Shown here: in pieces, positions 29,196 through 37,586 of the stretch
How positions within the stretch are numbered: the first letter of the stretch is position 1
Layout: every line of letters begins with the position of its first letter
Origin: Rhodanobacter denitrificans
Lineage (GTDB): Bacteria > Pseudomonadota > Gammaproteobacteria > Xanthomonadales > Rhodanobacteraceae
Direction of reading: 5' to 3'
DNA length: 64,000 nt
Assembly: GCA_003241385.1 (NCBI GenBank)
Contig: QFPO01000001.1
Coordinates: 1 to 64,000 of the forward strand
Position numbers and translations under genes: made by a program
Notes under the pieces: generated by a model
Databases searched by the model: none
Told to the model about the DNA's origin: nothing
The model's input: only the letters and a program-made list of their open reading frames with translations

Positions 29196-29644
29196 GCCTG
29201 CGCGCGCATGCGCGCCTTGCACGCGGGCCGCTGCTGGCTGCCGCGCTGTTCGCCTGCTCGATGCCGCTGCTGTCGGCGCCGACCTGCGCGTCTGCGCTCG
29301 AAGCGCCCGAAGAACCGCTCGCGCGCAGCGGCCGGCGTGCGCACAGCGTAGCCGCGCTCCGACGCCGCACGAGTGCGCCGCGGCCGCTGCCGGCACCTGC
29401 CGCACCGGTGCGCGCACGCCTGCAGGCGGCCGGACTGGCGGTGACGATGCCACGCCAGCAGGTGCTCGCGCTGCTGGTCGCACGCGGGCGCACGCCGCTC
29501 AGCGGACGCGACATCTATCGCCGGCTCGACTACGCGGTCAGCCAGGTCACGATCCAGCGTGTGCTCTGGCAATTCGAGGCCGCCGGACTGGTCGAACGCG
29601 TCATCCATCCCGACGACCGCCGCAGCTACCGCCTGCGCGCCTGA
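29192..29644 (+). CDS. Fur-type winged-helix protein lacking the metal-binding domain, with a hydrophobic N-terminus
   Basis: A 150-residue product. Residues about 74-150 resemble the DNA-binding half of Fur: RLQAAGLAVTMPRQQVLALL and the recognition region VTIQRVLWQFEAAGLVERV, ending DRRSYRL. The usual C-terminal half with His/Cys metal ligands is missing because the frame stops there. The N-terminal LARGPLLAAALFACSMPLLS looks like a signal peptide or membrane anchor, which is odd for a DNA-binding protein. Either translation starts internally (for example the ATG at 29261) or the protein is membrane-tethered. It overlaps the GNAT gene by four bases and directly precedes the Fur-box-like palindrome of the iron operon. 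Confidence 0.7.
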   Translation: MSLRAHARLARGPLLAAALFACSMPLLSAPTCASALEAPEEPLARSGRRAHSVAALRRRTSAPRPLPAPAAPVRARLQAAGLAVTMPRQQVLALLVARGRTPLSGRDIYRRLDYAVSQVTIQRVLWQFEAAGLVERVIHPDDRRSYRLRA

Positions 29645-29683
29645 GCGCGACGCCGTGCGCTCGCGCGGCCGCGGTTACGAGTT

Positions 29684-29715
29684 TTTACGCAAGGTGGAAT
29701 TGAGATTTATTCTCA
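29684..29715 (+). promoter_or_regulatory. Promoter with Fur-box-like palindrome upstream of the PepSY operon
   Basis: TGAGA (29701-29705) and TCTCA (29711-29715) form a perfect inverted repeat with a five-base centre. The wider ATTGAGATTTATTCTCATT resembles classical Fur boxes. A candidate -10 TATTCT (29708-29713) and -35 TTTACG (29684-29689) straddle it with an 18-base spacer, so a bound Fur protein would block RNA polymerase. The PepSY ATG is 69 bases downstream. Confidence 0.75.
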
Positions 29716-29784
29716 TTCATGCTGGAATTGCGGACTTGCTGCGGGCCATTGTCGGTACCGCCGGTTCCGGTCGATGGTGGGGCG

Positions 29785-30426
29785 ATGACTGACGTGCGGG
29801 CGGACAAGCGCCCCGATCCCAAGCGCCGAGCGTTCTGGCTCAAGCATCTGCATCAGTGGCACTGGATCAGCTCGGCGCTGTGCCTTTTCGCGATGCTGCT
29901 GTTCAGCGTCACCGGCATCACGCTCAACCACGCCGCGAAGATCGAGGCGAAGCCCGAGGTGACGCAGCGCCACGATCAGCTGCCCGATGCGCTGGTCGCC
30001 GCGCTCGCCGAACAGCCGCCGGCGGACAAGGCGCCGCTGCCGGTCGCGCTGCGGGACTGGCTGGCCGAGCGGCTCGACCTGCGCGTCGGCGACCGCGTGG
30101 CCGAATGGTCCGACGGCGAGATCTATCTGTCGCTGCCGCGGCCGGGCGGCGACGCCTGGCTCAGCATCGACCGCACCGGCGGCGCGGTCGAGTACGAGAG
30201 GACCGATCGCGGATGGGTGTCGTGGTTCAACGACCTCCACAAGGGGCGCAACACCGGACCGGCCTGGAGCTGGTTCATCGACCTGTTCGCGGTGGCCTGC
30301 GTGATCTTCTGCCTGACCGGGCTGTTCCTGCTGCAGCTGCATGCGCGGCAGCGGCCCGGCACCTGGCCGATCGTCGGCTTCGGCCTGGTGGCGATGCTGG
30401 TGGTCATGATCGTTTTCATCCATTGA
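29785..30426 (+). CDS. PepSY-associated transmembrane protein
   Basis: A 213-residue inner-membrane protein of the PepSY_TM type. It has an N-terminal basic stretch, helix 1 (residues about 28-47, ending LFSVTGITLNHA), a periplasmic domain to residue 165, and two C-terminal helices (WFIDLFAVACVIFCLTGLFLL and IVGFGLVAMLVVMIVFIH). The phrases LHQWHWISSALC and WFNDLHKGRNTG are typical of this class, where His residues near the membrane may hold heme or pass electrons. It leads the Fur-box unit with DUF2271, DUF4198, apbE and a diflavin reductase. Likely role: transmembrane electron carrier in ferric reduction (inference). Confidence 0.85.
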   Translation: MTDVRADKRPDPKRRAFWLKHLHQWHWISSALCLFAMLLFSVTGITLNHAAKIEAKPEVTQRHDQLPDALVAALAEQPPADKAPLPVALRDWLAERLDLRVGDRVAEWSDGEIYLSLPRPGGDAWLSIDRTGGAVEYERTDRGWVSWFNDLHKGRNTGPAWSWFIDLFAVACVIFCLTGLFLLQLHARQRPGTWPIVGFGLVAMLVVMIVFIH

Positions 30427-30440
30427 CGAGGGAGTTCCAG

Positions 30441-30956
30441 ATGCGTGCCCTGCTTGCGTTGTGCCTGTGCGGCCTGCTGTCGGTACCTGCGACGGCGGCC
30501 CAGATCGATCTGACCGTGGAGATCCCGAGCCTCGACGTTTCCGAGTACCACCGCCCGTACGTGGCGATCTGGATCGAGCGGCCCGACAACAGCGTCGCCG
30601 CGAATCTGGCCGCGTGGTACCAGCAGAAGGACACCAACGAGGGCGCCGGCACCAAGTGGCTGGCCGACCTGCGCCAGTGGTGGCGCCGCAGCGGCCGCGA
30701 GCAGAGCTTCCCGATCGACGGCGTGACCGGCGCGACGCGGCCGGTCGGCCAGCACAAGATCAGCTTCAGCAGCGGCAAGGCGCCGCTCGGCGATCTGCCG
30801 GCCGGCTCCTACCGTCTGGTCGTCGAGGCCGCGCGCGAAGTCGGCGGCCGCGAACTGCTGACGATCCCGTTCGAATGGCCGCCGCAGGCGAGCCAGCATC
30901 TGTCCGCCCAGGGCAAGAACGAATTGGGCGCACTCGCGCTCGATCTGGTCCCCTGA
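30441..30956 (+). CDS. DUF2271 periplasmic protein with a candidate ApbE flavinylation site
   Basis: A 171-residue exported protein: signal peptide to about residue 20 (LLALCLCGLLSVPATAAQ), then a DUF2271 beta-sandwich (VEIPSLDVSEYHRPYVAIWIERPDNSVAANLAAWYQQK). Residues 93-99 read D-G-V-T-G-A-T, which matches the D-x-x-[ST]-G-A-[ST] acceptor pattern known from NqrC and RnfG, where ApbE attaches FMN to the last Ser/Thr. Here that would be Thr99. An apbE gene lies two genes downstream. I infer that this protein is a periplasmic covalent flavoprotein carrying electrons to ferric iron. The ATG is preceded by GAGGGAG. Confidence 0.85.
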   Translation: MRALLALCLCGLLSVPATAAQIDLTVEIPSLDVSEYHRPYVAIWIERPDNSVAANLAAWYQQKDTNEGAGTKWLADLRQWWRRSGREQSFPIDGVTGATRPVGQHKISFSSGKAPLGDLPAGSYRLVVEAAREVGGRELLTIPFEWPPQASQHLSAQGKNELGALALDLVP

Positions 30957-31021
30957 CGCCCTCATCGCCCGCGCCAGTGGTCCGGCCTGCGCCGGCCCTG
31001 CGCCTCACCGGAGACAAGACC

Positions 31022-31831
31022 ATGAAATCCGCACTGAAGTGGGCCGCTCTCGGCCTCGCCGCCGTCCTGCCGTTGTCGGTGCAGGCCCACAAGGCCTGGA
31101 TCCTGCCGTCGCAGACGGTGCTGTCGAAGGCCGGCTGGATCACCGTCGACGCCGCGGTGTCCAACGACCTGTTCTATTTCAACCACGTGCCGCTGCGCGT
31201 CGAAGGCCTGGTCATCACCGGGCCGGACGGCGCCGCAGTCGAGGCGCAGAACAGCCATACCGGCAAGTACCGCACGACCTTCGACGTCGACCTCGGCAAG
31301 GACGGCACCTACCGCATCGCGACCGTCAACAGCGGCCTGTTCGCGAGCTGGGTCGACGACAAGGGTGAGCGCAAGCGCTGGCGCGGCTCGGCCGAGACCT
31401 TCGCGAAGGAAGTGCCGGCCAGCGCCAAGGAGCTCAAGGTCACGCAGTCCTCCGGCCGCATCGAGACCTTCGTCACGCTCGGCAAGCCGAACGAGACCGC
31501 GCTCAAGCCGACCGGGCAGGGCCTGGAACTGGTGCCGGTGACGCATCCGAACGACCTGTTCGCCGGCGAGGCGGCGACGTTCGCGCTGCAGATCGACGGC
31601 AAGCCCGCGGCCGATCTCGAGATCGAGATCGTGCCGGGCGGCAGCCGCTATCGCGATCGCCAGAACGAAATCAAGGTGAAGACCGACGCGCAGGGCCGCT
31701 TCTCGGTGACCTGGCCGCAGGCCGGCATGTACTGGCTCGAGGCGTCGCTGTCCGATGCGCATACCAGCGTGCCGCAGGCCAGCGAGCGCCGCGCCTCGTA
31801 CGTGGCGACGTTCGAAGTGCTGCCGCAGTAA
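31022..31831 (+). CDS. DUF4198 domain-containing periplasmic protein
   Basis: A 269-residue exported protein with a signal peptide (SALKWAALGLAAVLPLSVQA, then HKAWILPS). The mature N-terminus HKAWILPSQTVLSKAGWITVDAAVSNDLF is typical of DUF4198, a family related to cobalt/nickel uptake accessory proteins. The C-terminal part (DIEIVPGGSRYRDRQNEIKVKTDAQGRFSVTWPQAGMYWLEA) looks like a CNA-B/transthyretin-like sandwich. It probably assists metal handling in the periplasm. It lies 65 bases after DUF2271 and 88 bases before apbE. Exact function unknown. Confidence 0.85.
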   Translation: MKSALKWAALGLAAVLPLSVQAHKAWILPSQTVLSKAGWITVDAAVSNDLFYFNHVPLRVEGLVITGPDGAAVEAQNSHTGKYRTTFDVDLGKDGTYRIATVNSGLFASWVDDKGERKRWRGSAETFAKEVPASAKELKVTQSSGRIETFVTLGKPNETALKPTGQGLELVPVTHPNDLFAGEAATFALQIDGKPAADLEIEIVPGGSRYRDRQNEIKVKTDAQGRFSVTWPQAGMYWLEASLSDAHTSVPQASERRASYVATFEVLPQ

Positions 31832-31919
31832 TCTCACGTCCTCCACGCCGAACGCGCGGCCGGCGCATCGCGACCGCGATGCGTCCGCCGCGCGCCGCCG
31901 CCTCCGTCCGTTCGTTTCG

Positions 31920-32960
31920 ATGAAGACCGCTCTGCTGCTGATCGCGCTCGTGCTGTGCGGGTGCGCCGGGTCGCCGCGCCTGGAAACCCTGCACGGCAAG
32001 ACCATGGGCACGACCTGGTCGGTCAAGTATCTGCGGCCGGCCGCCGTCGATGCCGACCGCCTCGCGCTCGATCTGCAGCACGAGCTCGATACCGTCGTCG
32101 CACAGATGAGCACCTGGCAGGCCGACTCGGACCTCGGCCGCTACAACCGTGCACCGGCCCAGACCTGGCAGACGCTGCCGGTCGAGTTCTACACGGTGCT
32201 CGAGCGTGCGCTGCAGCTGGCGCACGACACCGATGGCGCCTACGACCCGACCGTCGGCGCGCTGGTCGATCTGTGGGGCTTCGGACCGGTCCGGCGCGAG
32301 CGCGAGCCGCCGTCCGACGAGGCGATCGCCGCGGCACGCGCGCGGGTCGGCTGGCAGCGCGTCCGTCTCGATCCGGCCGGGCGTCGCGTCTGGCAGCCGG
32401 GCGGCATCCAGCTGGATCTGTCGTCGATCGCCAAGGGTTTCGGCGTCGATCAGGTCGCGCGGCGACTCGACGCGGCCGGCGTCTCGAGCTATCTGGTCGA
32501 GGTCGGCGGCGAGCTGCGCGGTCGCGGCCGGCGGCCCGACGGCGCGCCATGGCAGGTCGCGATCGAGCGTCCCGATGCGGCCGCCGGTGCCGTGCAGCGC
32601 CTCGACGAGGTCGAGCGCGTGCTGCCGCTCGACGATCGCGCGCTGGCGACGTCCGGCGACTATCGCCACGTCTTCGAGGACCACGGCACGGTCTACTCAC
32701 ATCACATCGATCCACGCAGCGGACGCCCGGTCACGCATCGGCTGGCGTCGGTGACGGTCGCCGCACGCGAGGCGGTCGACGCCGACCCGCTCGGCACGAC
32801 GATCATGGTGCTCGGGCCGGAGGCCGGCATGGCCTACGCGGTCGAGCACGGACTCGCGGTCCTGCTGATCGTGCGCAGCGACGGCGGATTGGAGGAGCGC
32901 CTGTCGCCGGCGTTCGCGGCGTTGCTCGGCGAGTCCGCGCACGCGGGGAACGTGCCGTGA
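31920..32960 (+). CDS. apbE: FAD:protein FMN transferase ApbE (lipoprotein)
   Basis: ApbE cuts FAD and links FMN covalently to Thr/Ser of target proteins outside the cytoplasm. The 346-residue product has a lipobox in LLIALVLCGCAG, MGTTWSVKY, AYDPTVGALVDLWGFG, the FAD-binding QLDLSSIAKGFGVDQVA, and HHIDPRSGRPV, with the metal-site region DADPLGTTIMVLG near the C-terminus. Its likely substrate is the DUF2271 protein two genes upstream, which has a matching acceptor motif. The stop overlaps the next GTG start by four bases (GTGA). Confidence 0.94.
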   Translation: MKTALLLIALVLCGCAGSPRLETLHGKTMGTTWSVKYLRPAAVDADRLALDLQHELDTVVAQMSTWQADSDLGRYNRAPAQTWQTLPVEFYTVLERALQLAHDTDGAYDPTVGALVDLWGFGPVRREREPPSDEAIAAARARVGWQRVRLDPAGRRVWQPGGIQLDLSSIAKGFGVDQVARRLDAAGVSSYLVEVGGELRGRGRRPDGAPWQVAIERPDAAAGAVQRLDEVERVLPLDDRALATSGDYRHVFEDHGTVYSHHIDPRSGRPVTHRLASVTVAAREAVDADPLGTTIMVLGPEAGMAYAVEHGLAVLLIVRSDGGLEERLSPAFAALLGESAHAGNVP

Positions 32961-34603
32961 CCTGGCGCCGTCCTTCTGCGACCATGCTCGTCACCGCCGC
33001 CATCCTGGCGGCGCTCGCCGCGCTGGCGGGATGGCTGCTCGGTCTGCAGGGCGATGCCGTCTTCTGGCGCGACCCGCCACCCCGACGCCTGGTCGCGGCG
33101 GCGGCGATCGTCCTGGCCTGGCTCGCGTTCACCGTGGCCGTGCTGCTGCGCGACCGCCGCCGGCGTCGCCGGGCCGCCGCCGGAGCCTGTGTGCCGTCTT
33201 CCTCCGTCACGTCCACCGCGGCCCCGATCCTGGTCGCGTATGCGAGCCAGACCGGATTCGCCGAACAACTGGCCGGCCAGACGCTGCAGTCGCTGGCCGC
33301 GGCCGGTACCGCCGCACGACTGCTGCCGCTGTCCGAGCTCGACGCCGCGCAGCTCGGCGGCGCCGAACGCATCCTGTTCGTCGTCAGCACGACCGGCGAG
33401 GGCGATCCGCCGGACGGCGCGATCGCGTTCGTCAGCACGGTCATGGACCAGGTGCCGGCGCTGTCGCATCTGCGCTACGGCCTGCTCGCGCTCGGCGACA
33501 GCGAGTATGTCAACTACTGCGGTTTCGGCCGCCGGCTCGACGCCTGGCTGCGCCGCTGCGGCGCCACGCCGCTGTTCGAAGCGGTCGAGGTCGACAACGG
33601 CGACGAGGGCGCCCTGCGCCACTGGCAGCATCATCTGGCGCTGCTGACCGGACATGCCGATCTGCCGGACTGGAGTCCGCCGCAGTACGGCCGCTGGCGG
33701 CTCGCCGAGCGCACGCTGATGAATCCCGGCAGCGCCGGCGATCCGTGCTTCCATCTCTCGCTGGTGCCGACCGAGCCGAGCTCATCCTGGCAGGCCGGCG
33801 ACATCGCCGAGATCGGCCCGCGCAACGCCGCGGCCGAGGTCGCGCGCGTGCTTGCCGAGCGCGGCCTCGACGCGCAGACGCCGGTCCGCACCGGCGACGG
33901 CGTCGCGACGCTCGCGGCCGTGCTGGCCGCCTCGCGTCTGCCGGCCGCCGACGAGGCCGCTGGCGCCGCGGCGCAGGCGCTGGCCGACGGCCTGCAGCCG
34001 CTGCCGCATCGCGAGTATTCGATCGCCTCGCTGCCGGCCGACGGCGCGATCCATCTGCTGATCCGGCAGATGCGCCGGCCCGATGGTTCGCTCGGCATCG
34101 GCACCGGCTGGCTGACCGAACACGCGCCGCTCGGCGCGACGATCGCGCTGCGTACGCGCAGCAACTCCAACTTCCACGCGCCGCCCGATGCGCGGCCGCT
34201 GATCCTGATCGGCAACGGCACCGGCCTGGCCGGTCTGCGCGCCTTGCTGAAGGAGCGCATTGCGGCCGGACGCCTGCGCAACTGGCTGGTGTTCGGCGAA
34301 CGCAACGCCGCGCACGACTGGTACTACCGCGACGAGATCGAGGCCTGGCACGCCGCCGGCGCGATCGAGCGGCTCGATCTGGCGTTCTCGCGCGACCAGC
34401 CCGAGCGCATCTACGTGCAGCAGCGCCTGCGCGAGGCCGCCGATGCGGTGCGCGCCTGGGTCGAGCAGGGCGCCAGCGTCTACGTCTGCGGCAGTCTCGA
34501 CGGCATGGCGCCGGGCGTCGAGGCAGCCCTGCTCGACGCGCTCGGCCGCGAACGCTTCGACCGCCTCGCAATCGAGGGCCGCTACCGACGCGACGTCTAC
34601 TGA
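32957..34603 (+). CDS. Membrane-anchored diflavin reductase (flavodoxin plus FAD/NADPH reductase domains)
   Basis: A 548-residue protein related to the flavoprotein subunit of sulfite reductase and cytochrome P450 reductase. Two N-terminal helices (residues about 9-31 and 44-64) end in RDRRRRRR, placing the catalytic part in the cytoplasm. A flavodoxin domain starts LVAYASQTGFAEQLAGQTLQS and has STTGEGDPPDGA for FMN. The reductase has REYSIASLP (R-x-Y-S FAD motif), IGTGWLTE, LILIGNGTGLAGLRALLKE and the C-terminal VYVCGSLDGMAPGVE for NADPH. It likely supplies electrons to the PepSY protein and flavinylated DUF2271. It starts with GTG, overlapping apbE. A reductase for siderophore-bound Fe(III) is the favoured role (inference). 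Confidence 0.9.
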   Translation: MTWRRPSATMLVTAAILAALAALAGWLLGLQGDAVFWRDPPPRRLVAAAAIVLAWLAFTVAVLLRDRRRRRRAAAGACVPSSSVTSTAAPILVAYASQTGFAEQLAGQTLQSLAAAGTAARLLPLSELDAAQLGGAERILFVVSTTGEGDPPDGAIAFVSTVMDQVPALSHLRYGLLALGDSEYVNYCGFGRRLDAWLRRCGATPLFEAVEVDNGDEGALRHWQHHLALLTGHADLPDWSPPQYGRWRLAERTLMNPGSAGDPCFHLSLVPTEPSSSWQAGDIAEIGPRNAAAEVARVLAERGLDAQTPVRTGDGVATLAAVLAASRLPAADEAAGAAAQALADGLQPLPHREYSIASLPADGAIHLLIRQMRRPDGSLGIGTGWLTEHAPLGATIALRTRSNSNFHAPPDARPLILIGNGTGLAGLRALLKERIAAGRLRNWLVFGERNAAHDWYYRDEIEAWHAAGAIERLDLAFSRDQPERIYVQQRLREAADAVRAWVEQGASVYVCGSLDGMAPGVEAALLDALGRERFDRLAIEGRYRRDVY

Positions 34604-35098
34604 GCGCATCGCCCGCGTTCGGACGCGTGTCGTCGGGCTCGGTCGCGTGGTTCGATCGCGTGATCGGGGGCTGCGATCGGTGGGACGTCGATCGAGCGTG
34701 TCGACGCTGGTCGGGCCGGTGTTCGTCACGTCGGGTCGCGAGCATGTCGACCGCCGCGCGTTCGACGGCAGCCGGCGGCGCAGCGTCGATGAGCGTATCG
34801 GCCCTGGTCGAACAGGTTCCGCTCGACAGGTTCGACCGCAGGCGCTTCGACTGGCTCGTGCCTGCCGTCGCCGGCACGGCGTCCCTCGAGTGCGTTGCGC
34901 CCAGTCGTAGCGGACTCGGGGCCACGCTGCATCGCGAACGCGTGGCCCGCCTCATCGAGGGCTGCGATCGACCGCGTCGCGCCGGGCCGCGGAGCCGCGG
35001 CTGTTAACCCCATTCGGATGTCTGGCCTGCGACGCGCAGCACGCGACGGCTGCATCGTCGGCGCGTGCGGCGATCTCGCGTAAAAGACAGTAAAGGAA
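34604..35098. other. Long non-coding spacer before the siderophore receptor
   Basis: About 500 bases without a credible gene. Frames here are Arg-rich and lack ribosome sites and family similarity. I found no tRNA and no clear terminator for the upstream operon. The DNA turns A/T-rich only near its end, where the receptor promoter begins. Confidence 0.6.
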
Positions 35099-35101
35099 TT
35101 G

Positions 35102-35130
35102 TTGCGAATCATTCGCATTGCAAGTAGCAT
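35102..35130 (+). promoter_or_regulatory. Sigma-70 promoter overlapped by a perfect 7-1-7 Fur-type palindrome
   Basis: -35 TTGCGA (35102-35107) and -10 TAGCAT (35125-35130) are separated by exactly 17 bases. TGCGAAT-C-ATTCGCA (35103-35117) is a perfect 7-1-7 inverted repeat that covers the -35 element, the layout of a Fur-repressed promoter. The receptor ATG is 59 bases downstream of the -10. Confidence 0.8.
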
Positions 35131-35188
35131 TTGTTTAACGCCCGGCTCCGGGCCGTCTTCGTCCCATCCCACTTCCAAGAGAATCGCG

Positions 35189-37561
35189 ATGCGTCGTCAT
35201 CCGTATATTCGTTCGAGCTCACACGCCCCCAAGCGCTTCCTGACGACCGCGATCGGCGTCGCGTTCGCGTCCACCGCGGTCGGCGCGCTGGCCGCCGCCG
35301 AATCGCAGGCGGCGCCGGAAGGCGACGCCGACGCATCCAGCGCCGAGCAGCTCGACACCGTCAACGTGCACGGCGAGCCGCTGAAGAAGCCGTCCTCGTC
35401 CAAGTACACCGAACTGCTGCGCGACACCCCGCAGTCGATCACCGTGGTGCCGCAGAAGATCATCGCCGAGCAGAACCTGCTGACGCTGCGCGACATCCTC
35501 AGCACGCTGCCGGGCATCACCTTCGGCGCCGGCGAAGGCGGCGGCGGCTACGGCGACAGCATCAACCTGCGCGGCTTCACCGGCGGCAACGACATCACGG
35601 TCGACGGCGTGCGCGACAGCGCGCAATACACGCGCTCGGATCCGTTCAACCTCGAAGCAGTCGAGCTCGTCAACGGCGCCAACTCGGCCTATGCCGGCGC
35701 CGGTTCGGTCGGCGGCTCGATCAACCTGGTCAGCAAGGCCGCGCGCGAGGGCGACTTCACGACGATCAGCGGCGGCCTCGGCAGCGACAGCTATCGCCGC
35801 CTGACGCTCGACACCAATCAGCAGTTCGGCGAGAGCACCGCGTTCCGTCTGAACCTGATGGGCCACCACAACGACGTGCCGGGCCGCGACTACGAGAAGT
35901 TCGAGCGCTGGGGCTTCGCACCGTCGGTCGCGTTCGGTCTGGGCACCGACACGCGCGTGACGCTGAGCTACGTGCACCAGAAGGACGACAACCTGCCGCA
36001 GTACGGCGTGCCGTACTACAACGGCGGTCCGCTGCCGGGCGTGGACTCCTCGAATTTCTACGGCTACCGCAACGTCGACAAGCAGGACATCACGCTCGAT
36101 GCGTTCACCGCGATCATCGACCACCACTTCAACGACGGCTTGAGCCTGCGCAACCTCTCGCGCGTGCAGCAGGTCGACCAGAAGACGATCGTCGACGCCG
36201 TGCAGGGCACCTGGTGCATGCCGAACAATCTGACCCCGACCGGCGCGCCGTGCACCTCGGGCACCGGCGCCAGCCAGATCGTCGTGCCGATCGGCAGCTA
36301 CCTGCCGAGTGGTCCGCGCGGCTACGTGCGCGACACGACCAACGACACGCTGTACAACCAGACCGACTTCACGTTCGACTTCACGACCGGCCCGGTCAGC
36401 CACACGCTGGTGACCGGCGTCTCGCTGCTGCACGAGAAGTTCGATCTGGATACCGGTTCGGTGTTCCGCAACGCCGACGGCTCCAACCCGTTCACGGCGC
36501 CCGAGCATCTGCCGTTCATGGACATCTACGATCCGGATTCGTACTACACCGGCCCGTACAACTACTTCCGCACCGGCAAGACCCGCGGCGAGCTCGACAA
36601 CCGCGCCATCTACGCGTTCGACACGATCAAGTTCAACGAGCAGTGGCAGCTCAGCCTCGGTGCGCGCTACGAGCGAAACGAGGGCAGCTCGACCGCCTAT
36701 ACGGTCTCGACCGCGGCCGGCAGCGTCGGCCAGATCACCGGCGCGGCGGCACCGGTCGACAACGACGACAACCTGTTCTCGTTCCGCGGCGGCCTGGTCT
36801 ACAAGCCGGTCGAGAACGGCACGGTGTACCTCGCATACTCCAACTCCAAGACGCCGTCGAAGGCCTCGGTCAACGGCTCGTGCACCGCCAGCAGCACGAC
36901 CGGCACCGCCAACTGCAACGTCGATCCGGAGACCGCCGTCAACTACGAGCTCGGCACCAAGTGGGACTTCCTCGACGGCGCGCTGTCGCTGACCGGCTCG
37001 GTGTTCCGCAACGATCGCAAGAACTACCGCGTCAACGATCCCGATCCGCTCAACCCGACCGGCGAGCAGGCGCTGGACGGCGAAGCCCGCGTCGACGGCA
37101 TCCTGCTCGGCGTCAGCGGCAAGATCACCGACGCCTGGTCGATCTACGCCAACTACGCGCGTCTGGACAGCGAAGTGCTGCAGGGCGTGTCGGACTTCGC
37201 GGCCGGCCAGGGCGAGGACTGGACGCGCGGCGACCGCCTGACCCAGACGCCGGAGAACTCGTTGAGCCTGTGGACGACCTACCAGATCGCCGACTGGCAG
37301 TTCGGCTACGGCGCGACCTATCAGGGCAAGATCTGGCTGACCCAGCACAGCGCCACCAATCCGGACGGCCCGCTGGTGACCGCGCCGGACTACTGGGTGC
37401 ACCGCGCGATGGTAGCCTGGCGCGTGAACCGCAATCTCAACCTGCAGTTCAACGTCAACAACCTCACCGACAAGGAGTACTACACGCGCATCCGCAACAA
37501 CGGATGGGCGACGCCGGGCGAGGGCCGTTCGTACGTGGTGACCGCGACCTACGGTTTCTGA
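35189..37561 (+). CDS. TonB-dependent siderophore receptor (catecholate type, Fiu/PiuA-like)
   Basis: A 790-residue outer-membrane receptor for ferric siderophores. A signal peptide (to about residue 41, AIGVAFASTAVGALAAA) is followed by the plug domain: LRDTPQSITVVPQKIIAEQN, LRDILSTLPGITFGAGEGG and INLRGFTGGNDITVDGVRD. The 22-strand barrel ends in the typical aromatic TYGF. LDTVNVHG near residue 55 may be the TonB box. The ATG at 35189 follows an AAGAGA site and lies just downstream of the Fur-type promoter, so expression should rise in iron starvation. A strong terminator follows. Substrate class is inferred from the piuC neighbour. Confidence 0.93.
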   Translation: MRRHPYIRSSSHAPKRFLTTAIGVAFASTAVGALAAAESQAAPEGDADASSAEQLDTVNVHGEPLKKPSSSKYTELLRDTPQSITVVPQKIIAEQNLLTLRDILSTLPGITFGAGEGGGGYGDSINLRGFTGGNDITVDGVRDSAQYTRSDPFNLEAVELVNGANSAYAGAGSVGGSINLVSKAAREGDFTTISGGLGSDSYRRLTLDTNQQFGESTAFRLNLMGHHNDVPGRDYEKFERWGFAPSVAFGLGTDTRVTLSYVHQKDDNLPQYGVPYYNGGPLPGVDSSNFYGYRNVDKQDITLDAFTAIIDHHFNDGLSLRNLSRVQQVDQKTIVDAVQGTWCMPNNLTPTGAPCTSGTGASQIVVPIGSYLPSGPRGYVRDTTNDTLYNQTDFTFDFTTGPVSHTLVTGVSLLHEKFDLDTGSVFRNADGSNPFTAPEHLPFMDIYDPDSYYTGPYNYFRTGKTRGELDNRAIYAFDTIKFNEQWQLSLGARYERNEGSSTAYTVSTAAGSVGQITGAAAPVDNDDNLFSFRGGLVYKPVENGTVYLAYSNSKTPSKASVNGSCTASSTTGTANCNVDPETAVNYELGTKWDFLDGALSLTGSVFRNDRKNYRVNDPDPLNPTGEQALDGEARVDGILLGVSGKITDAWSIYANYARLDSEVLQGVSDFAAGQGEDWTRGDRLTQTPENSLSLWTTYQIADWQFGYGATYQGKIWLTQHSATNPDGPLVTAPDYWVHRAMVAWRVNRNLNLQFNVNNLTDKEYYTRIRNNGWATPGEGRSYVVTATYGF

Positions 37562-37586
37562 CCGTCGGCCGATCGGCGTAGAGTCC

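Noticed and set aside
34726..35178. A 150-codon minus-strand frame upstream of the siderophore receptor
   Set aside because: It covers the well-formed receptor promoter and has an unnatural Arg-rich composition.
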